A DNA stretch of 64,000 nt from Magnetococcales bacterium (GTDB lineage Bacteria > Pseudomonadota > Magnetococcia > Magnetococcales > UBA8363). The notes below the pieces were generated by a model. That model was not told the origin of the DNA. It worked only from the letters and a program-made list of their open reading frames with translations, and did no database searches. The DNA lies in contig JADGCV010000003.1 of the NCBI GenBank assembly GCA_015228815.1, positions 1 to 64,000 on the forward strand, in the 5' to 3' direction. Of the stretch, positions 46,101 through 54,710 are shown piece by piece. The stretch's first letter is position 1. Each line of letters opens with the position of its first letter. The translations under genes and the position numbers were made by a program.

Positions 46101-46625
46101 GAGGCTGGGTGGTACCAGGCATTGAAAAAGCATTTTGCACAGGCTAATGCCTTGGTCCAGCCAAATCATGGGTATATGGTCAAGAATATGGGTGATGGAT
46201 TTATTCTGCTGTTTGCCGATGCTTATGATGCGCTTAACTATAGTTATCAACTCCAACAAAAGACTGGTGACTCTGGAATAAAAATTCGGGCATCGTTACA
46301 TAATGGTCCGATTTTTATCGATACCGAAATTAAAGACATCTTCGGGGTGAATGTTGGCTTGACGGCCCGGATCATGGAACTCCACAAGGGAGCGGTTATT
46401 TTGGCCAGCGATGTGGTTGTGGACCTCCTCAAGCAACGCAAGGAATTCGTGGAAAATTATTCCGCTGTTCTCATTGCCTCTGTAGACCGATCGGGAAACC
46501 AGTTCTCTCTTGTTGCGGATCAGTATTCTAATGGTGAATCTGAGAAAGTCGGAAAGGGGGTAAGAGTTGATCCTGAGCAGTTAACGGATGGAATCAAGGT
46601 TTATGTGATTGAAAGGATAAAATAA
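43146..46625 (+). CDS. WD40/Roc-COR-like/zinc-ribbon/class III adenylate cyclase protein
   Basis: An 1159-residue soluble protein. Residues ~30-365 form a beta-propeller with WD40-like strands (VHCLSWNREGTLLAVATDEG, VSCLVFNGDATVLYVGG, NRSLCLWNRG). Residues ~370-570 look like a Roc-type GTPase whose P-loop is degenerate (KVLFIGMESLTS) and whose NKxD equivalent reads VTKEG. Residues ~585-860 resemble COR (ILINRCVLDAMLVHLL, LHPKKFVFPSLAS, IDALWQRGLMF). C882, C887, C910 and C912 make a zinc-ribbon-like site. Residues ~965-1095 are a class III cyclase: metal Asp 973 and 1017, adenine-specifying Lys 1013 and Asp 1064, Arg 1075; the usual transition-state Asn is Gly 1071. It is translationally coupled to the platform gene, so it probably makes cAMP in response to pilus or nucleotide state. 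That link is inferred. Confidence 0.75.
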   Translation: MTLLPKRNPWTLPGWGLFFDPEPFKSEEIPIIRDGVVGVVHCLSWNREGTLLAVATDEGLFLKKVETGCANSSSSDDPSWKPVLSGTFSTIVFGNDNRLILVDRRGMILPCLVLDDLKIQVGKALMWNSGGSWLPSFSDDAKLLVAPADGGGIGLYFPYGSETDWKLLPEPNRPFEQAVISPNKKWLAYSQTFDNGSRVFVLPIPFDDGEEWWVNGVICQKDLNLGYGFSVSCLVFNGDATVLYVGGTNHRIITFVNDKDGWVRKTERYGVGAGRVHGIHFFCEEKYMVSSSDNRSLCLWNRGTDRSSAKARPDYDAYWVVSYAAGEQIGRMAFHPKDPCLVAHHVEEYKISHFLIDLNDIASRKKFTKLQTFKVLFIGMESLTSTLFNKFMKSGNSSSNDSGDSLGNVNIIRIENTDDHWKELFSRWGKDADVWREIFLCRLPKLDKTSSHGSIGELLLNVYMQNTDLLVYVTDTPISDQIQTGAGSVSRNLQRWVRLLKNAAPRRGNKNDESNAKIPWLLVTKEGGNSGANDLLSSWGCQGVVNVDFHKHSDWSMQTVREKIVTSLRASTTENIRVRNSSFPIFRGLMREKFHSGRRIFSTEEFIMEASRITPGTEQFRINELTKHFKSFRLPATQSGWMATAPDKDQILINRCVLDAMLVHLLKSAVDNRHKDGTVLWNEWLESLERDSDGLVSQAYHLALQDWVWSLCEREKVAATFEEVKENETLLHPKKFVFPSLASGHTFPPGGYLPAPQVTYYFSASEDDLFHHLVFAMKRSFTINKIDALWQRGLMFTTPGGEKRTVGFYFGTYQRRREYCEEQNGGLVELNLFCMDENIPPSMWQQFQEKVETLLRRWVYDSMSDVEANGGSIARRVARFFCTNRDCSSEGLDRGKAKDLREKNNLRAKCGCGASIRLDLIENIEEFEKTILREDSKAELGNGGPDFFTWLMSDTNFAFDYPQCDQLTVVFTDIKGSMNLLKERKEAGWYQALKKHFAQANALVQPNHGYMVKNMGDGFILLFADAYDALNYSYQLQQKTGDSGIKIRASLHNGPIFIDTEIKDIFGVNVGLTARIMELHKGAVILASDVVVDLLKQRKEFVENYSAVLIASVDRSGNQFSLVADQYSNGESEKVGKGVRVDPEQLTDGIKVYVIERIK

Positions 46626-46692
46626 TAAGTTTATTTATCTTGTTTGTTTCAGTTTCACAGTTAACATAAGAGATAATCTGAGTGAGGTTTAT

Positions 46693-47331
46693 GTGAAGAG
46701 CGGTTCCGGGAACGGATTTACATTGGTCGAATTGATGATGGTGGTCGTGATTATCGGGATTTTGGGTCTTCTGAGCCTTCCAAATCTAAGACCATATATT
46801 TTACGTGGAAATCTTCAATCGGCGCTTCCCTACCTGATGGAGATTTCCGCCAAGGAGCGATCCTTTTACCAGATGAATGGATCCTATTATCTCTCACCGA
46901 ATAATGATGAGCAGGACCTGGAGGATACCCTGGGTGTAGACCTGAGTGGGGCTGGCGATTTCTGTTTTCTGGTTCGAGTGGGTGATGGAAATTATATCAG
47001 TTCTTCGGGAGATAGCGCGAGCGGTGAGGAGGGGAGGGCAAAATTTGAGGTGTGGGCGCTTCTGCGGGATGATTCCTATTCTGGACTGACGCCGGAAAAC
47101 GACAGTGTGACTTCCTTCAACATGGCGGGAGTTTCTTGCATCACCGCCGATGAAAAAATTCACGCCACTGGATTTGTCGGCGTCGATGGTGGTGATGTCG
47201 GGGGGGAAGGCCGAATTCTTTCGCTTCGCTATCCCCAACCGGCGTTCGGATTGGATCCTGCCAAACGGGCCGGGCGTAGCACTGATTTGCATTGGGAAAA
47301 CGGAGTTACCTTTCATGACGCCCTGTTCTGA
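46693..47331 (+). CDS. Prepilin-like protein (FimT/GspH position)
   Basis: A 212-residue protein with cleavage motif GNG-FTLVELMMVVVIIGILG and Glu at mature position 5. GTG is the start, with GAGG five bases upstream. The globular part contains two Cys (GDFCFLV, GVSCITA). It is the first of four consecutive prepilin-like genes in the usual fimT-pilV-pilW-pilX order of minor pilins. It probably helps initiate pilus assembly or sits at the tip. It could instead be a second major pilin, judging by its helix. Confidence 0.8.
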   Translation: MKSGSGNGFTLVELMMVVVIIGILGLLSLPNLRPYILRGNLQSALPYLMEISAKERSFYQMNGSYYLSPNNDEQDLEDTLGVDLSGAGDFCFLVRVGDGNYISSSGDSASGEEGRAKFEVWALLRDDSYSGLTPENDSVTSFNMAGVSCITADEKIHATGFVGVDGGDVGGEGRILSLRYPQPAFGLDPAKRAGRSTDLHWENGVTFHDALF

Positions 47332-47989
47332 CATGTATTGGAGAAAGCATGGGGGTGACCGTCGGTCCAGACCCGAGGGACATTGGTTGCGGAGGGGGCA
47401 ATGTGGTTTTTCCTTGGTGGAAGTGATGATGGGGACCGTCCTGCTTTCTTTTTTTGTCATCGGAGTATCGGAGTTTTGGTCGGTATTGAAGGGACGGCTT
47501 GTTCGAAACAGCATTCGCCAGCAGGCTGTGTTTGTCCTTCATGGCCAGATGGAACGTTTAACCGCTATTTACCGGGAGGACGATGGAACTTATCGGACTT
47601 ATGGTGGGACTACCGGCTACAATGCCCATCATCCCGATTCGGAGCATTCCATTTTGACCGACAGTGATAACGAACTGGTTACAGATCAAGTGAACGACTT
47701 TATATTGGGAGTTGTCTTTTATTTGGATATGGGGGTGCCCGGTCGATCCTCCTCGGATCGAAATGTGGTCTGGATTGATCAGGAGCATGGCGTGGCAGGC
47801 ACTGTGAGCTGGGTGCTGACCAATGTTGGTCAGGCCAACTGTTTTCCCGGAGTGAATTGTCAGAAGTTGCAATTATTTTTAGACTATCCCTATTGGGTCG
47901 AAACAACCGGACCGGTTTTACAACTGCGTCCCTCCCCGGACGGTATCGATACGTTGCGTCTTGACACACTGATTGGACAGTGGTCATGA
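47315..47989 (+). CDS. PilV-like minor prepilin
   Basis: The motif QCG-FSLVEVMMGTVLLSFFVIG follows a longer basic leader (RKHGGDRRSRPEG), as in PilV-type minor pilins. ATG 47315 is preferred because GGAG lies nine bases upstream; it overlaps the preceding gene by 17 bases. ATG 47333 would avoid the overlap but has no ribosome site. Two Cys occur late in the protein (ANCFPGVNC). A tip-complex role alongside the neighbouring minor pilins is inferred from order. Confidence 0.78.
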   Translation: MTPCSDMYWRKHGGDRRSRPEGHWLRRGQCGFSLVEVMMGTVLLSFFVIGVSEFWSVLKGRLVRNSIRQQAVFVLHGQMERLTAIYREDDGTYRTYGGTTGYNAHHPDSEHSILTDSDNELVTDQVNDFILGVVFYLDMGVPGRSSSDRNVVWIDQEHGVAGTVSWVLTNVGQANCFPGVNCQKLQLFLDYPYWVETTGPVLQLRPSPDGIDTLRLDTLIGQWS

Positions 47990-48627
47990 GCGGCGTTGTG
48001 TCTGGAAGGTTAATTGTGTACAGGTCGTCTGGATTTGGCCTGCGGCAATCCGGGTCTACACTGGTGGAGTTGATGGTCGCCTCTTTCATTTCTTTGCTGA
48101 TTGGCATGGTCGTGATTCAGACCGTTTTTCAAATCGAAAAGATGGTTACCTTGTTTTTGGCGACCACCCGGATGAATCAGGAAGCGCGTGAAATATTTTT
48201 TCTTCTTCTTTCAGGGGGCAGGGAAGGCGTTCTCTATTTTCCAGGCATTCACGGTCATGAAAGTGATCCTACGGGCAGGGACCTGAGTCATGTCGGAGGG
48301 CGTATCTGGCTGGGAAATTGGGGAAATGGAACCGGAATATTTGAAGGTGGGGTCACCCCCTACGACATTGTTTGCCAGAAGGAAGGTGATCCTCTACCAC
48401 AATGTTTAGCGGGAGGTGAACATATCGTGGGTGAAGGGATGGTCCTTGATTTCAATACATCGCAATCTTTGGCGGTTCGTGGCCGGACTGTTGATGTCTC
48501 CTACCGGATATTCGAACCCAATCTGGTACCCCGTGGAATCTATGATTCCTATCATCAACCTGATTATATGGTACGGTTCTGGACTTCCGTGGGTCTGATG
48601 CTTGCTCAAGCTCCGGGTAGCCCATGA
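47986..48627 (+). CDS. PilW-like minor prepilin
   Basis: The 213-residue product has a prepilin-type segment RQSGSTLVELMVASFISLLI. The residue after the conserved Gly is Ser rather than Phe, a known variation in PilW-type proteins. Its start overlaps the previous stop (ATGA) and its end overlaps the next start (ATGA). Position and length match PilW in minor-pilin operons. Confidence 0.75.
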   Translation: MSGVVSGRLIVYRSSGFGLRQSGSTLVELMVASFISLLIGMVVIQTVFQIEKMVTLFLATTRMNQEAREIFFLLLSGGREGVLYFPGIHGHESDPTGRDLSHVGGRIWLGNWGNGTGIFEGGVTPYDIVCQKEGDPLPQCLAGGEHIVGEGMVLDFNTSQSLAVRGRTVDVSYRIFEPNLVPRGIYDSYHQPDYMVRFWTSVGLMLAQAPGSP

Positions 48628-49247
48628 TAAGTCATGTACCTGTGCATGCCCATAAGATCGCCGGGAGGAATGCGGGAGGTGTGCTTATGATGATACTGGT
48701 CGTCATAACCGCGACGATCGGATTGATCGCCTATTTATTTGATCATCTGCTCTATTTGGAGACCATGGCCGTTGAGACGTCTTTGGCCCGAGTGCGGATC
48801 TATTGGGCCATGGCGGGACAGGGAAATTATTTTCTGAGCCGTCTGAAATGGCGCGTCGGAACACTTGACGAAGCGAGCACTCCTCAATTTTCAGCCGTTC
48901 AAACTGCTTTGGCAACGTTTGATTTTGATCAACAGGTTCCTTCGGAGTGTGCAACTGCCATTGATGCTGCTATGATCATTCGCTGTATATGGGATGAAGT
49001 GGCTCCATATGAGGCGCAAAATATTCTTGTCTGGGATTATGGACCGGGATATCGACTTCCAATCCAGGTTTCAAGAGGGAACGGCGTGGGCGACATACTT
49101 TTTTCCCTGGCGCAAGGTGCGGCAGGCGACAATGGGCCAATTTTACAGTCTCGACTGATCGCAGGCAACGGGTTGCAGGTGTCTTTTGCACTGGATGGTG
49201 CCAATGGACAATCTGCATCGGTTCGATTGACGGAATTTCGGGAATGA
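48624..49247 (+). CDS. PilX-like minor pilin
   Basis: A 207-residue protein with a short basic N-terminus, NAGGVLMMILVVITATIGLI as the hydrophobic helix, and no Glu at the expected position 5. This is typical of PilX/GspK-like members that sit at the tip. It overlaps the pilW-like gene by four bases. The C-terminal part is unremarkable, with two Cys (SECATAIDAAMIIRC). Confidence 0.68.
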   Translation: MISHVPVHAHKIAGRNAGGVLMMILVVITATIGLIAYLFDHLLYLETMAVETSLARVRIYWAMAGQGNYFLSRLKWRVGTLDEASTPQFSAVQTALATFDFDQQVPSECATAIDAAMIIRCIWDEVAPYEAQNILVWDYGPGYRLPIQVSRGNGVGDILFSLAQGAAGDNGPILQSRLIAGNGLQVSFALDGANGQSASVRLTEFRE

Positions 49248-49251
49248 TGGC

Positions 49252-51243
49252 ATGTCACAACAAGTGAACGCTACTGAGAAAAAACAGCAAGAAGGGCTAC
49301 GGGGGGCGCCGTCATATGGTTATAATAATCAGTTACGGGAGAGAATGGCTCATTTCCAGAAGAAATTTATTTTAATTCTATCAAGAAATACGAATCCCTC
49401 ACCAAGGCTCGCAAGTGGGGATGTGATTCTGATACTGAATTCCTGGGGTTGGTTGCAGTTTGGTCCAGGGGATCGTGTAGAAAAGAATGTTTTTACCATA
49501 AGTGATATTAATAAATTAAAAGAACATAAAAATGAGAAAGGTGGAAATATCTTTCAGAAATCTGTCGAGCGATCGCGGCAACAGAATGAGGCTGTCCAAT
49601 TGCAAGCTATTCGTAAGGCCCTTTCTGATTGGTGGAATCATCCTGGCACCAACGAAAATTCTCAAAATTTTAATAATCTATATTTGGTGTTGGGTGATAT
49701 AAGCAGTATTATTACAATGCCTGTAGAGAACAATTTTGTTCGCCGCGGGAATTGGATCCGAACGAATTATCGAATTCCCAAGGCCCTTTCCTGCCCGTTG
49801 GCCACCGATTTCCCTGGCTCTTACGCCTGTGTGCGGAAAAAAGTTTTCGACGATTTTTATTCCAGCGCGGGCCTGGGTTTCATGGAGTTATTCAGTAGGA
49901 AGATTGCCGGGGTTTTCCCCATGGATAACCTCCTTGTGCATCACAAAAATGTTAAAGAACGATTAAGCGATAAGTTTCCAGTCGTGATTTTAAATCTGGA
50001 AGGGCGAAGAACCCGTATATTTTTGATTGAACATGGAAAATTGGAATGCATTGCTTTTGATGTTACATTTGGTGTTATGGATATTGTCTTGGATTTGGGA
50101 TGCCTTGATAATCTTGAGGAGTGTGTCAAGAGCCTGTTGCCCATCGACCAGGACGAGTTGTTGCGGCTGATGCACTCTTACCCGGTTCCCAGATTGGCGA
50201 TACAAAGATTCTTTTCCAATCTGTTGGGATCACTACGTCTTGTTCTGGAACAGTATAGCCTGCAAGAAGGAAGGTCTCTTCCTAAAGAGACAAAGTTCTT
50301 CCTTGCCGGAGGTTTTTCCCTCTCCATGGGGGGAAATACCGATAAAGATTGGAAATTTTTTTTAGAGTTGGGGAAGAGGGTGGTTCAGATTCTCGGATTC
50401 GATCCGGAAGTGCTTCCTTTCGTTGATGGCGTTACGAATCCGTTTTCTTTCTCCGCGAAAGAGATGCAAAGAATTGGTGGAATTTATTTTGCCAAACCTG
50501 ACCTCCGGCAGGTTCCTGGGAAGGACGATGATGAAGAAATAGAGAAATATTACTCTGAAAAAGATTTATATTATTCTGGGAACACCCCGGCTAATCATAC
50601 CCCGTTGAGAATTGCCACTGCATTCCCGGAATCTTTCATAAGTATTCAGACTACTCCCAAGCCACCCCCGGCTGTTTCTGGTCCAGAGAAGTTTCCCATG
50701 TCGATACAGAAAAATTTATTGTTCGGTGGTCTTGTAGTGGTGTCGGTTGTCATGTTTTTATTATTTCGTTGGCACTATAATAGTGTCTATGATGAAATAT
50801 ATAATACATACAAAGAAGCATCAAAAGTTAATGAAAAGCATTCTGATGAACTTAATGAATACAGATCTTATTATGGATCATCTTTGAGCAGTCGATTGTT
50901 TCGCCTGATTGGAGGAGATGAACGGATCAATCTTAAGCGCCTCCATGTCAAAAAATTGGAGAAGGGAAAGTACAAGATGACTTTGGAAGGAACTTTTCTC
51001 AATGAGCTTCAAGGCGATGGAACAAAAAAAGAATTTAACGGAATTAGTATGAAACCAGATAAAAACGAGGACGCGAAAACCTGGAGTGGAAGTTTCAAAG
51101 AATATTTGCGCCGCCTATTTATGTCCACAGAGTTTGTGAACTATACGATCGATGAGTTGAAAATCGTGGAGCAGGATCATAAGGGATATGGTTTTATCGT
51201 TACGATTATAGAGAGTAATATTCACAAAAGAATCGATCTATAA
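49252..51243 (+). CDS. PilM-PilN-like fusion (pilus alignment subcomplex)
   Basis: The 663-residue protein has a cytoplasmic N-terminal part with features of the actin-like PilM fold. VVILNLEGRRTRIFLIEHGKL is a phosphate-1-like strand pair, and LRLVLEQYSLQEG followed by KFFLAGGFSLSMGG resembles the phosphate-2 region. A single membrane helix lies at ~489-508 (LLFGGLVVVSVVMFLLF), preceded by basic residues. The ~150-residue C-terminus would be periplasmic and resembles PilN in size and topology. In most type IV pilus systems PilM and PilN are separate proteins that bind each other, so a natural fusion fits. No similarity was verified by search. Confidence 0.6.
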   Translation: MSQQVNATEKKQQEGLRGAPSYGYNNQLRERMAHFQKKFILILSRNTNPSPRLASGDVILILNSWGWLQFGPGDRVEKNVFTISDINKLKEHKNEKGGNIFQKSVERSRQQNEAVQLQAIRKALSDWWNHPGTNENSQNFNNLYLVLGDISSIITMPVENNFVRRGNWIRTNYRIPKALSCPLATDFPGSYACVRKKVFDDFYSSAGLGFMELFSRKIAGVFPMDNLLVHHKNVKERLSDKFPVVILNLEGRRTRIFLIEHGKLECIAFDVTFGVMDIVLDLGCLDNLEECVKSLLPIDQDELLRLMHSYPVPRLAIQRFFSNLLGSLRLVLEQYSLQEGRSLPKETKFFLAGGFSLSMGGNTDKDWKFFLELGKRVVQILGFDPEVLPFVDGVTNPFSFSAKEMQRIGGIYFAKPDLRQVPGKDDDEEIEKYYSEKDLYYSGNTPANHTPLRIATAFPESFISIQTTPKPPPAVSGPEKFPMSIQKNLLFGGLVVVSVVMFLLFRWHYNSVYDEIYNTYKEASKVNEKHSDELNEYRSYYGSSLSSRLFRLIGGDERINLKRLHVKKLEKGKYKMTLEGTFLNELQGDGTKKEFNGISMKPDKNEDAKTWSGSFKEYLRRLFMSTEFVNYTIDELKIVEQDHKGYGFIVTIIESNIHKRIDL

Positions 51244-51270
51244 AATATATTAATCAAGGAGACCCTTTCT

Positions 51271-52377
51271 ATGATTTCGATTGATGATGTAAAGATGCAC
51301 GTCAAGCATCCAAGGAGGTTTTTTGAATTAAATACAGTCCCTGCATTTGTTGTTATGTTATTCATTATTTGGATATGCGGGATTTCTTTGCTTACGAACT
51401 TTTTCAAAATTGACTCCATAAGGGAATCGCTTGATAGGGAACTTTGTTCTGGGACTCAGTATGGTTTTATCTTTATGAAGGACCAGAAAGATTCGTCCCA
51501 AGATGATCAAACAACCCTGCTGATCCAAAGTGTAAAGACGGCGGCGAATAGCGCGCGTATCAATGAATTAAAGAATCTTAGGGTTTTCGTTAAGGGAAAA
51601 AACAAGGAGATGATTGAGGTAAACTATATTGGAACATTTGAAAAATTTTTCCTGATGGTGAAAGAGTTGGAACGCTCAGGCCATCAACTTTCCGATGCAT
51701 CGCTTGAGTTGGTTAACGAAGAGGGTAATATCGACGCACTTGCGATAAAATTTTCATTGCAACGGGCCAATTTCCCCACATTTCACATCCGAGACGATTT
51801 CGAAAAAGTTCCAAATGATTTACGTGAATTCATTGATCCTTCGGCTGAAAATATAGAGAAAGGCTTTCTCCCTCAGTATACAAGTGAAAAATGCACGTTT
51901 GACCTTGAAAAATTAAAGTATGCAGATGGTTCCTTTCCAAAGGGCAGTGTGCCAAGCGTATTTGGTACTCTATTCTCTGAATTGGCCAAGGTTGCAACAT
52001 TCAATAAGAGCCAGAAGAAATTCTACGCTTCAATTGCAGGCAGCTCCGAGGAAAAACGGTCAGACGTCCCTGTAGAGTTCAGGAATCCATTTCACGAATA
52101 TATCAGGTATATGGGCGAGAATTACCTGAAAATTCCTGGTTATTATAAATTAGATCGGTTGGAAATCATTGATGATAAAGGTCAGGTTGACATCAATGGT
52201 GTGACCTACCGCACCGGTGAACGGTTCCCACGAAATGCCTTCCACAAGAATGGAACCGCCTTTTCAAACCTGGGTTCCCTTCTGGTTTATTCCATAGATC
52301 CGAAAGGACATGTTCTTTTTCGCCAGGATAATGTTTATCCCGATTATCTGCTGCTTCCTCCCCTTGATGTGCTATAA
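51271..52377 (+). CDS. PilO-like alignment protein with extended periplasmic C-terminus
   Basis: A 368-residue bitopic protein with a short cytoplasmic N-terminus, one membrane helix (~24-46, VVMLFIIWICGISLL) and a large periplasmic region. IEVNYIGTFEKFFLMVKELE resembles PilO's ferredoxin-like core. The ~190 C-terminal residues (residues ~180 onward) are extra and might supply the PilP function, since the GVTYRTGERFP and GHVLFR strands recall PilP-like beta domains. AAGGAG precedes the ATG. Last gene of the pilus block. Confidence 0.58.
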   Translation: MISIDDVKMHVKHPRRFFELNTVPAFVVMLFIIWICGISLLTNFFKIDSIRESLDRELCSGTQYGFIFMKDQKDSSQDDQTTLLIQSVKTAANSARINELKNLRVFVKGKNKEMIEVNYIGTFEKFFLMVKELERSGHQLSDASLELVNEEGNIDALAIKFSLQRANFPTFHIRDDFEKVPNDLREFIDPSAENIEKGFLPQYTSEKCTFDLEKLKYADGSFPKGSVPSVFGTLFSELAKVATFNKSQKKFYASIAGSSEEKRSDVPVEFRNPFHEYIRYMGENYLKIPGYYKLDRLEIIDDKGQVDINGVTYRTGERFPRNAFHKNGTAFSNLGSLLVYSIDPKGHVLFRQDNVYPDYLLLPPLDVL

Positions 52378-52417
52378 GTGATGTCATGTAAAAGATTTAG
52401 AGGAATGGTTTTTTGAT

Positions 52418-52445
52418 AATATTTACACATGTAAAATATTTTTAA
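52418..52445 (+). terminator. Possible AT-rich terminator at the end of the pilus locus
   Basis: A dyad AATATTTACA / TGTAAAATATT (one bulge) runs into TTTTT. The stem is entirely weak pairs apart from one or two G-C pairs, so it may be a poor terminator. It is the only hairpin with a T tract between the PilO-like gene and recQ. Confidence 0.35.
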
Positions 52446-52609
52446 CGTCGGAGTGTCGAATGATATAAATAAACAATAATTTATAATCACTCAATCCTTG
52501 GCACGCTTTCTGCGCTTTCATCAACAGTTGCCGCCACCATGGGTGGTGGAGGCGAGGGGTGAGGTGGGTTCGTCTCTTGGTGAAATCGGGCTGTCGTGGG
52601 AGAAGGGCG

Positions 52610-52786
52610 ATGATTCATGCGCTGTGGTCGGGGGTGCGTAGACTGGTCATTGGGGGGGTGGTGTTATTGTTACTGATGGTTTATGGCGATCGTTATTTAC
52701 CGGAGGGGATCCGATTTTTACATCGGGTGGATGATCGCGCCTCGGGTTTGGTTTATGATCGGACGCTGGGTGAACCGATCCCTTGA
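52610..52786 (+). CDS. Small membrane protein (58 aa)
   Basis: A short ORF with a strong ribosome site (GGGAGAAGGG) starts MIHALWSGVRRLVIGG and has one hydrophobic helix (~12-24, VIGGVVLLLLMVY), then a polar C-terminus. No family is recognised. It lies 42 bases upstream of recQ on the same strand, and GC content is back to the high-GC background, so it belongs to the recQ unit rather than the pilus locus. It might be spurious. Confidence 0.45.
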   Translation: MIHALWSGVRRLVIGGVVLLLLMVYGDRYLPEGIRFLHRVDDRASGLVYDRTLGEPIP

Positions 52787-52828
52787 CCGCGTCGAGCGCA
52801 TCAAGGTGAAACTGCGGGAGGGGCCTGT

Positions 52829-54688
52829 TTGACTTTGACGGAACCAGAGATTTCCGGTGACGATTCCGATCCCGCCATGGCGGTGCTGCGGCGCTATTTC
52901 GGCTATGAGCGGTTTCGCGGGTTTCAGCGGGAGATCATCAAGCATGTGATGCAGGGGGGCGATGCGCTGGTGATCATGCCCACGGGCGGCGGGAAATCGC
53001 TTTGTTTCCAGATTCCAGCGCTGCTTCGACCTGGGGTGGGGGTGGTGATTTCCCCATTGATTGCCCTCATGCAGGACCAGGTGGGGGCGTTGCGCCAGAA
53101 TGGAATCCGGGCGGCGTTCGTCAATTCGAGCCTCAGTGGGGCGGAGGTTTTCGAGGTCGTCAATCAGGTTCGGGGAGGAGAACTGGATCTCCTGTACATG
53201 GCCCCGGAACGGATCCTCCTTGAATCTTCTCTCGACCTCCTGGGCCGCATCCCCCTGGCCCTGTTCGCCATCGACGAGGCCCACTGCGTTTCCCAGTGGG
53301 GACATGATTTTCGTCCCCATTACCTGGGACTTGACATCCTGGCGGATCGTTTCCCGGGAGTTCCTCGCCTGGCCTTGACGGCTACCGCCGATCCGCCAAC
53401 CCGTTCCGAGATCCTGGCGCGACTGCGGATGGAAGGGGCGCGCCCGTTCATCGCCCGGTTCGACCGACCCAACATTCGCTATCGGGTCACGGTCAAAAAC
53501 GATCCCAAGCGGCAATTATTGCGCTTCCTGGAAAAGGAACATCCCCTCGATGCCGGAATCGTTTATTGTCTTTCCCGGGCCCGGGTCGAGGAGACTGCCG
53601 ATTGGTTGGTGGATAACGGTTTTCCCGCGCTTCCCTATCATGCGGGCCTGGACAACGAGGTACGCCGCCGGAACCAGCAGCGGTTCCTTTTCGAAAACGG
53701 CACGATCATGGTGGCGACCATCGCCTTTGGCATGGGAATCGACAAACCCGATGTCCGCTTCGTCGCCCATCTTGATATGCCCAAAAGCCTCGAAGCCTAT
53801 TATCAGGAAACAGGACGGGCGGGACGCGATGGCCTTCCCGCCAACGCCTTTCTGACCTATGGGCTTGAAGATGTCGTCCTGTTGCGGCAATTCATCGAAG
53901 GATCCCAGGCGGAGGACCGGATCAAACGAATCGCCCTGCGCAAACTGGAGTCGATGATCGGTTACTGTGAAACGGTCCATTGCCGCCGCCGGGTGGTTCT
54001 CGGATATTTCGGGGACGACGCTCCGGAAAACTGCAACAATTGTGATACCTGCCTTGATCCGGTAGCAACCTGGGATGGACTGGTGGTGGCCCAGAAGGCC
54101 TTGTCGTGTGTCTTTCGGACGGGACAGAAGTTTGGCGTATCGCATCTGGTCGATGTCCTGACCGGCAAGAAGAACGAAAAGGTGCTGCGGTTCGGTCATG
54201 ACAAGGTGAGTACCTTCGGTATTGGCAAGGAATTGAACGCCAGTCAGTGGCGTTCGGTCTTTCGCCAGTTGCTGGCGGGAAAGTATCTTGAAATCGATTT
54301 CGAGGGACATGGATCGTTGCGTCTGTGTGAATCGAGCCGTCCTATTTTGCGCGGAGCGCAGCCAATCGTATTTCGCAAGGATGTCATTTCGCCAAAACTG
54401 GCCGCCAGGGAAAAGGTCAAACCGTTGGAGCGTGAACGTTCGCGAACGGAAGGGTTTGCCACGGTGCGGCAGGGGGAATTGTTCGAGGCGCTGCGGTCGA
54501 TGCGCAGTGAACTGGCCAAGGAACAAAACATTCCACCCTACGTCATCTTTCATGATGCGACGCTGCGCCAGATCATCGAGGCAATGCCCACGACACTGGA
54601 GGAGCTGGGCCGGGTCCAGGGCGTGGGATCGCGAAAGCTGAAAAATTATGGCGAGCGCGTGCTGCGTCTCGTGATGGAGCATTTATGA
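52829..54688 (+). CDS. recQ: ATP-dependent DNA helicase RecQ
   Basis: A 619-residue 3'-5' helicase of the usual bacterial RecQ length. It has motif 0 ([14 protein letters not shown]), Walker A ([12 protein letters not shown]), the DEAH box with aromatic loop ([15 protein letters not shown]), motif VI ([10 protein letters not shown]), an RQC zinc site (C-rich CRRR..., CNNCDTC) and a C-terminal HRDC domain. It acts in recombination repair and restart of stalled forks. TTG 52829 is the likely start (GGGAGGGG upstream); ATG 52877 would remove 16 residues before the core. Confidence 0.95.
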   Translation: MTLTEPEISGDDSDPAMAVLRRYFGYERFRGFQREIIKHVMQGGDALVIMPTGGGKSLCFQIPALLRPGVGVVISPLIALMQDQVGALRQNGIRAAFVNSSLSGAEVFEVVNQVRGGELDLLYMAPERILLESSLDLLGRIPLALFAIDEAHCVSQWGHDFRPHYLGLDILADRFPGVPRLALTATADPPTRSEILARLRMEGARPFIARFDRPNIRYRVTVKNDPKRQLLRFLEKEHPLDAGIVYCLSRARVEETADWLVDNGFPALPYHAGLDNEVRRRNQQRFLFENGTIMVATIAFGMGIDKPDVRFVAHLDMPKSLEAYYQETGRAGRDGLPANAFLTYGLEDVVLLRQFIEGSQAEDRIKRIALRKLESMIGYCETVHCRRRVVLGYFGDDAPENCNNCDTCLDPVATWDGLVVAQKALSCVFRTGQKFGVSHLVDVLTGKKNEKVLRFGHDKVSTFGIGKELNASQWRSVFRQLLAGKYLEIDFEGHGSLRLCESSRPILRGAQPIVFRKDVISPKLAAREKVKPLERERSRTEGFATVRQGELFEALRSMRSELAKEQNIPPYVIFHDATLRQIIEAMPTTLEELGRVQGVGSRKLKNYGERVLRLVMEHL

Positions 54689-54710
54689 TTTTAAGAAAAG
54701 GATGAAATTC

